Below are positions 1-6,418 of a DNA stretch of 10,329 nucleotides, in pieces (positions within the stretch are counted from its first letter, which is position 1; the number at the start of each line of letters is the position of its first letter). This DNA is from JBEAUL01 sp041161475. GTDB lineage: Bacteria > Pseudomonadota > Gammaproteobacteria > UBA6186 > Azoamicaceae. Where the stretch lies: contig JBEAUL010000062.1 of the NCBI GenBank assembly GCA_041161475.1, positions 1 through 10,329 on the forward strand, read 5' to 3'. Position numbers and translations under genes: made by a program. The notes under the pieces were generated by a model. That model searched no databases. It saw only the letters and a program-made list of their open reading frames with translations, and was not told where the DNA came from.

Positions 1-531
1 ATTTTGTGCAGATAAGTTGGCTTGATTAAAAAAGATACGACCAAAATGTTCTTTATCTGGAAAGACTTCTGCTTGATATGCTAAATTGGCTCCGCCTGAA
101 TCCACCAAGTAAATACAGGGCAGATGATTTTCTGCTGCAATGGCTTGAGCGCGTAGATGCTTTTTAACCGTTAATGGATAATAAGTACCTCCTTTTACGG
201 TGGCATCGTTTGCGATAATAACACACTCAATACCAGAGACACGCCCAATACCAGTAATGATCCCGGCAGCCGGCACTGCTTCTGGATACACCTCAAAAGC
301 AGCAAGTTGAGACAGCTCTAAAAAAGGGGAACCTGGATCAATTAATAAATCAATGCGTTGACGCGGTAGTAACTTACCCCGTTCTTGATGGCGCTTCTGC
401 GCTTCTCCGCCCCCACCCTTTAAAATATGATTGATGCGCTGATGTAATTGGGCAACATGACGGCGCATCGTTTCCGCATTCTCTATAAATACGGCATCTT
501 GTGTCGATATTGTTGAAGACAGAACCGCCAT
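1..531 (-). CDS. liuB: Methylcrotonyl-CoA carboxylase, carboxyltransferase (beta) subunit, N-terminal part
   Basis: Open from an ATG at 531 to the left edge, giving 177 residues, about one third of the usual ~535. The family transfers carboxyl from carboxybiotin on the alpha subunit to 3-methylcrotonyl-CoA, making 3-methylglutaconyl-CoA in leucine and isovalerate breakdown. The sequence shows the biotin-dependent carboxyltransferase N-terminal domain: RQRIDLLIDPGSPFLELS (about 57-74), GIITGIGRVSG (90-100), the acyl-CoA-site segment NDATVKGGTYYP (108-119) and YLVDSGGANL (141-150), then EVFPDKEHFGRIFFNQAN. This pattern matches MCC beta more closely than propionyl-CoA carboxylase beta or AccD. 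Where the family often reads GANLPRQ this protein has GANLAYQ, a small deviation. It starts 6 bases after the thiolase stop, so it should be translated from the same mRNA. The rest of the gene, and probably the alpha subunit, lies to the left. Confidence 0.93.
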   Translation of the reverse strand, partial: MAVLSSTISTQDAVFIENAETMRRHVAQLHQRINHILKGGGGEAQKRHQERGKLLPRQRIDLLIDPGSPFLELSQLAAFEVYPEAVPAAGIITGIGRVSGIECVIIANDATVKGGTYYPLTVKKHLRAQAIAAENHLPCIYLVDSGGANLAYQAEVFPDKEHFGRIFFNQANLSAQN

Positions 532-537
532 ATTTTC

Positions 538-1740
538 TTACTCGCATCTTTCTAATAACAGTGCAGTGGCTTCTCCTCCACCAATACACAATGCAGCAAT
601 ACCCAACTTTTTTTTGTATTGCGCCAATTGCGCCAATAGTGTGACAACAATGCGTGCTCCTGACGCACCAATAGGATGCCCAAGCGCACAGGCACCACCA
701 TGTATGTTTACTTTTTCATGAGGAATGTCGAGCGATTTCATGGCAGCCATTGTGACCACAGCAAAGGCCTCATTAATTTCAAACAAATCGATGTCTGTAA
801 TACTTTTATTGGTTTGTCGCAATAATTTTTTTATTGCACCCACTGGGGCGGTTGTAAACCAGGCTGGTTCTTGAGAAAAAGTGGTGTATCCCAAAATACG
901 GGCTAAGGGTTGAATTCCCTGTTGTCTTGCTGCTGTTTCACTCATTAACACCACGGCAGCTGCACCATCAGAAATGGAACTGGAATTGGCTGCTGTCACG
1001 GTACCATTTTCTTTAAAAGCAGGTTTTAAAAGGGGAATTTTTTCTGGTTTACCTTTCCCTGGTTGCTCATCTGTCGACAATATTTCTGTACTTTTTGGTG
1101 TTTTCACAGAGACCGCGACAATTTCATCACTGAATTTACCGGTGGCAATGGCTTCTTGTGCACGCTTTAAGGAAGTCAATGCAAAAGCATCTTGCGCTTC
1201 CCGCGTAAAGTTAAATTTTTCTGCTGTTGCTTCTGCAAACACCCCCATGCTTTTGCCTTTATCATAGGCATCTTCCAAACCATCGAGTAACATACTGTCT
1301 TGTATTTTAGCGTGACCTAAGCGATATCCTCCGCGCGCTTTTTCAAGGAGATAAGGCGCACCGCTCATACTTTCCATCCCGCCGGCAACGACCGTTTTGA
1401 CATCTCCAGCCTTAATGGCACTGCATCCTAACATAATCGCTTTCATACTGGAGCCACAGACCTTGTTAAGCGTAACAGCCGCAACCGTATTAGGAATGCC
1501 TGCAGCTATCGCCGCTTGGCGTGCAGGGGCTTGCCCCAATCCTGCAGGCAACACGCATCCCATCAGCACTTCATCTATTTGTTCTGGGTCGACAGTAGAG
1601 CGCTCTACTGCCGCCTGAATAGCAGTGGCTCCGAGGGTAATGGCGTTGACTGATTGAAAAATACCCAATAATCCGCCCATAGGGGTTCTTGCTGCACCCA
1701 CGATGACGATATGTTCTTTTTCAGATGAAGATGCAGACAT
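538..1740 (-). CDS. atoB: Acetyl-CoA acetyltransferase (thiolase II)
   Basis: A 400-residue thiolase, the normal family length, that interconverts acetoacetyl-CoA plus CoA with two acetyl-CoA. All catalytic elements are present: nucleophilic Cys95 in LNKVCGSSMKA, NEAF at 323-326, His355 in GGACALGHPIGASG, and Cys385 in ALCIGGGEA. The N-terminal IVIVGAARTPMG is also typical. The start is supported by a strong Shine-Dalgarno, AAGGAAGG on the minus strand (1748-1755), seven bases before the ATG and overlapping the stop codon of the dehydrogenase upstream, suggesting translational coupling. Lying between isovaleryl-CoA dehydrogenase and the methylcrotonyl-CoA carboxylase subunit, it probably processes acetoacetyl-CoA made at the end of leucine breakdown. 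Preference for acetoacetyl-CoA over longer 3-ketoacyl-CoAs is inferred from context and length; a degradative FadA-like activity is less likely but not excluded. Confidence 0.93.
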   Translation of the reverse strand: MSASSSEKEHIVIVGAARTPMGGLLGIFQSVNAITLGATAIQAAVERSTVDPEQIDEVLMGCVLPAGLGQAPARQAAIAAGIPNTVAAVTLNKVCGSSMKAIMLGCSAIKAGDVKTVVAGGMESMSGAPYLLEKARGGYRLGHAKIQDSMLLDGLEDAYDKGKSMGVFAEATAEKFNFTREAQDAFALTSLKRAQEAIATGKFSDEIVAVSVKTPKSTEILSTDEQPGKGKPEKIPLLKPAFKENGTVTAANSSSISDGAAAVVLMSETAARQQGIQPLARILGYTTFSQEPAWFTTAPVGAIKKLLRQTNKSITDIDLFEINEAFAVVTMAAMKSLDIPHEKVNIHGGACALGHPIGASGARIVVTLLAQLAQYKKKLGIAALCIGGGEATALLLERCE

Positions 1741-1754
1741 CTTATAACCTTCCT

Positions 1755-2918
1755 TTATGCAGTTTTTTTAAATAATTCTCGACCAATAATCAGGCGTCGA
1801 ATTTCTGAGGTCCCGGCACCAATTTCATAGAGTTTGGCATCTCGTAATAATCGACCTGTTGGAAATTCATTGATGTAACCATTGCCACCTAAACATTGAA
1901 TGGCTTCTAAGGTCATTTGTGTTGCTTTTTCTGCACAAAACAGCAGGACCCCTGCAGCATCATGATTGTTTATTGACCCTGTTTTATCACAGTGTTGTAC
2001 TACTGCATAGAGGTATGCACGACACGCTGATAACGTGGTATACATATCTGCGACTTTACCTTGAATAAATTGAAATTCTCCAATCGGCTTACCAAATTGC
2101 TCGCGTTCATGAATATAGGGTAAAACAACGTCTAGGCAGGCTTGCATAATACCAATGGGTCCGGCTGATAATACCATGCGTTCATAATTCAGGCCTCTCA
2201 TGAGTACCTTAACCCCTTCATTCACTGAACCCAATATATTTTCTGCTGGGACATCACAATCGGTAAACACCAATTCACAGGTATTAGAGCCACGCATGCC
2301 GAGTTTATCGAGTTTTTGAGCGGTTTTAAATCCAGGAAACTGTTTTTCAACAATAAATGCGGTAATGCCTTTTGACCCGGCATTTGGATCTGTTTTTGCG
2401 TAAACAATTAAGACATCTGCATCAGGACCATTTGTTATCCACATTTTTGAACCATTTAAGCGATAACCGTGCTCTGTTTTATCCGCACGCAAACGCATGC
2501 TAATAACATCTGACCCAGCATTGGGTTCGCTCATGGCGATGGCGCCAATTTTTTCGCCTCGAATCATGGCAGGCAAATAACGTGATTTTTGGTTATCGTT
2601 CCCATGTAAAAAAAGATGATTAACACATAGATTGGCGTGTACGGCATAACTGAGTCCAATCGCTGCAGAAGCGCGACTGATTTCTTCCATGGCTATCACT
2701 TGATGAAGATAGCCCATGCCTGCCCCCCCATACTCTTCGGATGCAGTAATGCCTAATAAGCCCAATGCACCCATTTTGGACCAAAGTGCCATTGGAAATT
2801 GATTGGTTTTATCGATATACGCCGCATTCGGCGCAATTTCCTGTTCCGAAAAATGGCGAACTGCTTCACGTAACATGTCTGCAGTCTCACCTAACTCAAA
2901 CGGTAAAGCCCCTTGCAC
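1755..2918 (-). CDS. liuA: Isovaleryl-CoA dehydrogenase
   Basis: A 387-residue FAD-dependent acyl-CoA dehydrogenase that oxidises isovaleryl-CoA to 3-methylcrotonyl-CoA and passes electrons to electron-transferring flavoprotein. Family signatures are IAMSEPNAGSD (127-137), WITNG (160-164), the helix segment GLNYERMVLSAGP (242-254), CLGGNGYINEFP (342-353) and LRDAKLYEIGAGTSEIRR (358-375). Glu246 in YERMVL corresponds to the catalytic base of isovaleryl-CoA dehydrogenases, while the late position that holds the base in medium-chain enzymes is glycine (YEIGAGTSE), which separates this enzyme from MCAD and SCAD types. The start is GTG: an in-frame TAG lies seven codons upstream with no ATG between, and AAAGGA sits about 10 bases before the GTG. 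The next ATG, codon 15, would remove part of the N-terminal helix. It is the first gene of the operon with atoB and liuB. Confidence 0.94.
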   Translation of the reverse strand: MQGALPFELGETADMLREAVRHFSEQEIAPNAAYIDKTNQFPMALWSKMGALGLLGITASEEYGGAGMGYLHQVIAMEEISRASAAIGLSYAVHANLCVNHLFLHGNDNQKSRYLPAMIRGEKIGAIAMSEPNAGSDVISMRLRADKTEHGYRLNGSKMWITNGPDADVLIVYAKTDPNAGSKGITAFIVEKQFPGFKTAQKLDKLGMRGSNTCELVFTDCDVPAENILGSVNEGVKVLMRGLNYERMVLSAGPIGIMQACLDVVLPYIHEREQFGKPIGEFQFIQGKVADMYTTLSACRAYLYAVVQHCDKTGSINNHDAAGVLLFCAEKATQMTLEAIQCLGGNGYINEFPTGRLLRDAKLYEIGAGTSEIRRLIIGRELFKKTA

Positions 2919-2947
2919 TGTTAAAAAATCCTTTTTCTAAACCCTTG

Positions 2948-2966
2948 GTTACAAAAACAGTGTAAC
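2948..2966. promoter_or_regulatory. Inverted repeat upstream of the leucine-degradation operon, candidate operator
   Basis: GTTACA (2948-2953) and TGTAAC (2961-2966) form a perfect 6-bp inverted repeat with a 7-base centre. It lies 29 bases upstream of the liuA GTG start, in the 59-base gap after the Sel1 gene. On the minus strand it contains TACACT, a possible -10 box. A repressor binding here could switch the operon, as LiuR does for liu genes in other proteobacteria, but the repeat does not obviously match a LiuR site I can recall. It could also be a chance AT-rich dyad. Confidence 0.3.
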
Positions 2967-2977
2967 ACAGATATGCT

Positions 2978-4030
2978 TTATATCTTAGAGAGACTACCTG
3001 GTTTCTCATATTTTGCACTGTATTCTTTAGCTAACTTTACCGCTTGATCACGTGTTTCTGGATCCATTCTTTCGATGACAACTTGTAATTCTGGAGGCTC
3101 TTCATCATCCACATCTTTTAAAGCCAATTTCCACCACGCATATGCTTTTGCATCGCTTTGACGAACACCTGCATTACCATAAAAATAAAGCCTACCTAAA
3201 CGATATTGTGCTTGACGCGCACCCTGATAGGCTGCTTTTTGTGTCCACATCACCGCATCTGGATAATTTTGTTCGACGCCTTTACCCTCTAGTAACATCA
3301 GTCCAACCATGCTTTGGGCGTACGCATGATTTTGTTCCGCCGCTCGAAGATACCAATCAAACGCTTGCTCATCGTCTTGCGGCCTGCCTCGACCTTCGTA
3401 AAAGGCATCTCCCATTTCAATTTGGGCAGGAGCAAAGCCATCGTTTGCAGCCAACGCATACCAGTAAACGGCTTTCTCATCGTCTTGCTTGAAACCGTAT
3501 CCACGAACATATCGTTTAGCAACACGAAATTTTGCTAAATTTGCACCAGCGTGTTTGTTACCTCGCTTAAACCATTTAACGCTTTCGGCCAGATCTGGCT
3601 TTACTCCGCGACCTTCGGCATACATAATGCTTAGCATAAATTGCGCATAAGGAGATCCGCTTTTCGCTGCTTTTTTATAGAATCTGACTGCATCCGAAAA
3701 GACTCTTGGTAATCCTTTGCCTGCGTGATACCGATCGGCAATTTCCTCCATAGCCAATACATCCCCCGTTTCTGCTTGACAAAATAAGCGATCAACTTCT
3801 GTAACGGCTAAGTCATAACAGCTGGGTTGTTGTTCTGTGCTAAAGCTTGTCTGTCCTTCGCATGGCACTTGGGCTTGAGTTTCGTCAGAAACTTGTGGTT
3901 GTGTCTTTGACCAACGAATTGCATCCAGTGGCTTTATTTTAAGTAAGTCGCACAATTGGCAAGCCGATAGGGTAAGCGTGCATACAATCAGTGTGATGAT
4001 TTTTAAGCAATAACAAGATACAATGCGCAC
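2978..4030 (-). CDS. Sel1-repeat (SLR) lipoprotein
   Basis: A 350-residue protein with a lipoprotein signal peptide: hydrophobic run IITLIVCTLTLSAC ending in lipobox LSAC with Cys24. Residue +2 is Gln, so outer-membrane sorting is expected. A low-complexity linker rich in Gln and Ser (about 40-72) leads to roughly six Sel1-like repeats of about 36 residues between 90 and 306. Each has the pattern A..(L/M)...Y..G.G...D...A..W(Y/F)..AA, for example SIMYAEGRGVKPDLAESVKWF (134-154; repeat 2). A charged tail closes the protein. SLR proteins are alpha-solenoids that bind partner proteins; in Legionella (LpnE, EnhC, LidL) they influence host-cell entry and trafficking, but elsewhere they serve envelope or signalling roles, so no specific job is claimed. 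The start is GTG, preceded at seven bases by AAGGGG. It is transcribed away from lolB and could read through into the liu operon. Confidence 0.82.
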   Translation of the reverse strand: MRIVSCYCLKIITLIVCTLTLSACQLCDLLKIKPLDAIRWSKTQPQVSDETQAQVPCEGQTSFSTEQQPSCYDLAVTEVDRLFCQAETGDVLAMEEIADRYHAGKGLPRVFSDAVRFYKKAAKSGSPYAQFMLSIMYAEGRGVKPDLAESVKWFKRGNKHAGANLAKFRVAKRYVRGYGFKQDDEKAVYWYALAANDGFAPAQIEMGDAFYEGRGRPQDDEQAFDWYLRAAEQNHAYAQSMVGLMLLEGKGVEQNYPDAVMWTQKAAYQGARQAQYRLGRLYFYGNAGVRQSDAKAYAWWKLALKDVDDEEPPELQVVIERMDPETRDQAVKLAKEYSAKYEKPGSLSKI

Positions 4031-4087
4031 ACCAAAACCCCTTATAAACGACTTTTATTTATCTGCTGCTTAGTATAGCCTAAAGGC

Positions 4088-4753
4088 ATGTCCACCAAAA
4101 ATAGCTATAATGAGCGAGCAATATCGGGTAACCCAAGGTTTTATGAGATGCATGTCCTTTTTTTATTGATATCTGTTTTCTTTTTTTCAATCATGGGTTG
4201 TCATCGACCTGTGCAACAAGCATCTATGCAACAAGGATTATACAACAGCGCGAGGACTCAAAAACTAAGCCAACTTTCTCATTTTCGTGTCTCTGGAAAA
4301 GTTGCTTTTAGACAAGGCGACACCGGTGGACAAGCGAAATTTATATGGAAACAAACAGGCAAAGACTTTACGCTTCAATTATTTAATCCCTTTGGGGGTG
4401 AGGAAGCACATCTGGCTTTTCATCACGGGCAGTACCAATTGAGCCTACCCAACAAAGGGATACAACACAGTCAATCCATAGAATTGCTGTTTAAAGAAAA
4501 CCTTGGGTGGTCCGCACCGATTGCACATTTGTCTTATTGGATAAGAGGCATTCCCCTGCCCAAGTTACCCAGCAAAATACAATATGACTTTGATGGAAAT
4601 CGTATACTGACACAAGACGATTGGAAAATTACCTATAGTCGAGTAGAAACAGTGAACACATTACCGTTACCCAGTAGCATGTTGCTAGAACAACAGACGA
4701 AAGCGAATGAGTTGATACGCCTGAAAATGGTTTTACATTGGTCTTTGGAATAG
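4088..4753 (+). CDS. lolB: Outer-membrane lipoprotein receptor LolB
   Basis: A 221-residue candidate for LolB, which accepts lipoproteins from periplasmic LolA and inserts them into the outer membrane. Family features are the early beta-strand segment HFRVSGKVAFRQGDTGGQAKF, then FIWKQTGKDFTLQLFNPFGG, with a hydrophobic loop in the position of the membrane-inserting loop of E. coli LolB, and the later LSYWIRGIPLP near residues 148-158, typical of the LolB C-terminal half. The signal peptide ends at IMGC with Cys38, a weak lipobox (Met at -2). The start is uncertain. The first ATG (4088) has AAAGG only one base away, whereas ATG 4148 (Met21) has AAGG nine bases upstream and gives a compact signal peptide, MHVLFLLISV onward, though with little positive charge. 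LolB usually sits beside ispE and prs; here it is followed by dapA 54 bases on. Confidence 0.85.
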   Translation: MSTKNSYNERAISGNPRFYEMHVLFLLISVFFFSIMGCHRPVQQASMQQGLYNSARTQKLSQLSHFRVSGKVAFRQGDTGGQAKFIWKQTGKDFTLQLFNPFGGEEAHLAFHHGQYQLSLPNKGIQHSQSIELLFKENLGWSAPIAHLSYWIRGIPLPKLPSKIQYDFDGNRILTQDDWKITYSRVETVNTLPLPSSMLLEQQTKANELIRLKMVLHWSLE

Positions 4754-4807
4754 GAAAAACGCGTGTTATGCTGATGAAGATTCTTTTTTTACTGACGGGG
4801 ACTTATC

Positions 4808-5692
4808 ATGTTTAAAGGTAATTTAGTTGCCTTAGTTACTCCCATGTACCCTAATGGCGATATTGATACAGCTGGCTTTGCAGACTTAATTGAATGGCAC
4901 ATTACAGAAGGGGTTGAGGGGTTTATCGTTAATGGCACTACCGGAGAATCTGCCACCACAACTCCCGAAGAAAAAGTAAAACTACTAAATATCGCTAAAC
5001 AACAAATTAAAGGACGTGTGCCATTGATTGCAGGCACCGGTACGAATAGTACAGCAACCAGCCTACTACTAACACAAGAGGCCATTGCACAAGATGTCGA
5101 TGGCTGTTTAATCGTGACTCCTTTTTACAACAAACCTACCCAAGCCGGGCTGATTGCACACTACGCTACGCTTGCGCAAAATATCGATCGACCCATTCTT
5201 TTGTATAATGTTCCTGGACGTACTGCTTGCGATTTACAACCCGAGACTATTGCGAGTTTATGTCGCGATCATCGCAACATCGTTGGTATCAAAGAAGCGA
5301 CTGGGGATATCACGCGCCTGAAACAGTTAAAAACCCTTATCGATCGCGAAATAGCGTATTTAAGCGGTGATGATTTGACAGCCCTCGATTTTATGCAGGA
5401 GGGAGGACATGGAGTGATTTCTGTGACAGCCAATGTCGCTCCCAAACAAATGCGTGCTTGGTGTGATAGCGCCAAAGCAGGTGATTGGAAAGCCGCAGAA
5501 ACCCTTTTCACCCCCTTAATCGGTTTGCATAAAACACTGTTTATTGAATCTAACCCTATCCCAACCAAATGGGCCTTACATCAACAAGGCTTTATTCAGG
5601 CAGGTATCCGATTACCCTTGACATGGCTTGAGCCACAAAACGCACCACTGGTTGAAGCGGCTTTACTGGAAGCGAGATGTCATGGCATGTAA
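4808..5692 (+). CDS. dapA: 4-hydroxy-tetrahydrodipicolinate synthase
   Basis: A 294-residue TIM-barrel aldolase condensing pyruvate with aspartate semialdehyde, the first committed step to diaminopimelate and lysine. All active-site elements are visible: GTTGES with Thr44 and Thr45, Tyr107 in FYNKP, Tyr133 in LLYNVPGRTACDL, Arg138, and the Schiff-base lysine Lys162 in GIKEATGD. GTGTNST (76-82) and SGDD (186-189) complete the family pattern, and the length is normal. The ATG has a good ribosome-binding site, GGGGA at 4797-4801. The gene is 54 bases after lolB and probably starts its own transcript or is read from the lolB promoter. In many gammaproteobacteria the next gene is bamC; here there is only a short gap with a possible small ORF, then a SIS isomerase. 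Confidence 0.97.
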   Translation: MFKGNLVALVTPMYPNGDIDTAGFADLIEWHITEGVEGFIVNGTTGESATTTPEEKVKLLNIAKQQIKGRVPLIAGTGTNSTATSLLLTQEAIAQDVDGCLIVTPFYNKPTQAGLIAHYATLAQNIDRPILLYNVPGRTACDLQPETIASLCRDHRNIVGIKEATGDITRLKQLKTLIDREIAYLSGDDLTALDFMQEGGHGVISVTANVAPKQMRAWCDSAKAGDWKAAETLFTPLIGLHKTLFIESNPIPTKWALHQQGFIQAGIRLPLTWLEPQNAPLVEAALLEARCHGM

Positions 5693-5708
5693 TTGCGCCA
5701 ACTGATGC

Positions 5709-5789
5709 ATGAAGATTTTGCCAAAAGGTCCTTTTAACGCTATTTTTTTACTATTATCACTCTTTCTCTGTCTATATGGACACACATGA
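5709..5789 (+). CDS. Possible 26-residue membrane peptide
   Basis: An ATG-to-TGA ORF encoding a 26-residue peptide: a short basic start (MKILPKGPF), one hydrophobic segment of about 14 residues (AIFLLLSLFLCLY) and the end GHT. It has the shape of a single-pass membrane peptide or a bare signal peptide, with no lipobox. Its TGA overlaps the GAGG motif that probably serves the following SIS gene, so it might be translationally coupled to it. Against it, no Shine-Dalgarno precedes its ATG and it resembles no family I know. It could be a remnant of the lipoprotein gene (bamC) often found after dapA, or chance. Low confidence. Confidence 0.22.
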   Translation: MKILPKGPFNAIFLLLSLFLCLYGHT

Positions 5790-5801
5790 GGCACACAAGG
5801 C

Positions 5802-6398
5802 ATGGATGAATCGATCGCCCACTTCGACGGCTTTTTTAAGGACATGGCCTCCATTATGGATCAGATAGACAGAAACGTTCTTCGAGATCAAGTGACTGCC
5901 TTATTTACACTCAGAGCAAGAAAGGGTCGACTGTTTATATTGGGCGTGGGGGGAAGTGCCGCAAATGCCAGTCATGCCGTCAATGATTTCCGTAAACTCT
6001 GTCATATCGAAGCCTATGCCCCAACAGACAATGTATCCGAACTCACCGCCCGCATTAATGACGAGGGCTGGGACAGTTCTTTTGTTGCCTGGCTAAAAGT
6101 TAGCCATTTAACCAATAATGATATGCTACTCGTCCTTTCTGTCGGCGGTGGTAACGCGGCAAAACAAGTCAGCATGAATATTGTAAAAGCGCTACAATAT
6201 GCGAATGAGGTTGGTACGCATATCTTAGGTATTGTAGGAAGAGATGGTGGCGAAACAAAAAAATTAGGTCATGATGTGCTTGTGATTCCTGCCTTACATG
6301 TCGACTGGGTTACGCCCTGTACAGAAGCCTTTCAAGCCGTTATCTGGCATGCCCTTGTTTCCCACCCCACATTACAGGCGCAAAAAACGAAATGGTAA
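5802..6398 (+). CDS. SIS-domain sugar-phosphate isomerase, GmhA-like
   Basis: A 198-residue single-SIS-domain protein of the kind annotated as D-sedoheptulose 7-phosphate isomerase. Motifs are GRLFILGVGGSAANASHAV (about 42-60), with the Ser-rich phosphate loop, DNVSELTARINDEGW (76-90), VLSVGGGNAAK (111-121), GIVGRDGG (143-150) and TPCTEAFQAVIWHALVSHP (171-189). It resembles the subgroup found in O-antigen and capsule clusters next to heptose nucleotidyltransferases more than housekeeping GmhA. Where E. coli GmhA has HFAEELTG, with a catalytic Glu, this protein has HAVNDFRK, so Asp62 or another residue would have to act; His183 may match GmhA His180. Alignment is from memory. The likely ribosome-binding site is GAGG at 5788-5791, 10 bases from ATG. 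No other heptose-pathway gene is in the window, so the exact substrate is unknown. Its end overlaps the first possible perM start. Confidence 0.8.
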   Translation: MDESIAHFDGFFKDMASIMDQIDRNVLRDQVTALFTLRARKGRLFILGVGGSAANASHAVNDFRKLCHIEAYAPTDNVSELTARINDEGWDSSFVAWLKVSHLTNNDMLLVLSVGGGNAAKQVSMNIVKALQYANEVGTHILGIVGRDGGETKKLGHDVLVIPALHVDWVTPCTEAFQAVIWHALVSHPTLQAQKTKW

Positions 6399-6402
6399 AA
6401 TC

Positions 6403-6408
6403 AAAGGA
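6403..6408 (+). promoter_or_regulatory. Ribosome-binding site fixing the perM start
   Basis: AAAGGA lies 10 bases before ATG 6419. The earlier in-frame ATG at 6392 overlaps the end of the SIS gene and has no comparable site, and the nine extra residues it would add (MVKSKEKRG) are not part of the family pattern. Confidence 0.55.
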
Positions 6409-6418
6409 AAAGCGTGGC

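Noticed and set aside
374..589. Minus-strand ORF of 71 codons across the atoB/liuB junction
   Set aside because: It overlaps two well-supported genes in another frame, and its translation shows no domain or compositional sense.
974..1618. Plus-strand ORFs of 97 and 73 codons inside the thiolase
   Set aside because: They are antisense shadows of a highly conserved gene, with no ribosome-binding sites or family features.
2969..2985. AGATAT-GCTTT-ATATCT hairpin at the end of the Sel1 gene as a terminator
   Set aside because: The stem is six almost pure A-T pairs and is not followed by a U-tract on the minus strand.
3142..3538. ORFs of 74-116 codons on both strands inside the Sel1-repeat gene
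   Set aside because: Periodic repeats keep alternative frames open; the Sel1 frame has the signal peptide and the repeat pattern.
5730..5765. Terminator after dapA (AAAAGG-T-CCTTTT followed by T-rich sequence)
   Set aside because: The symmetric arms leave no room for a hairpin loop, and the stem would be too weak and AT-rich.
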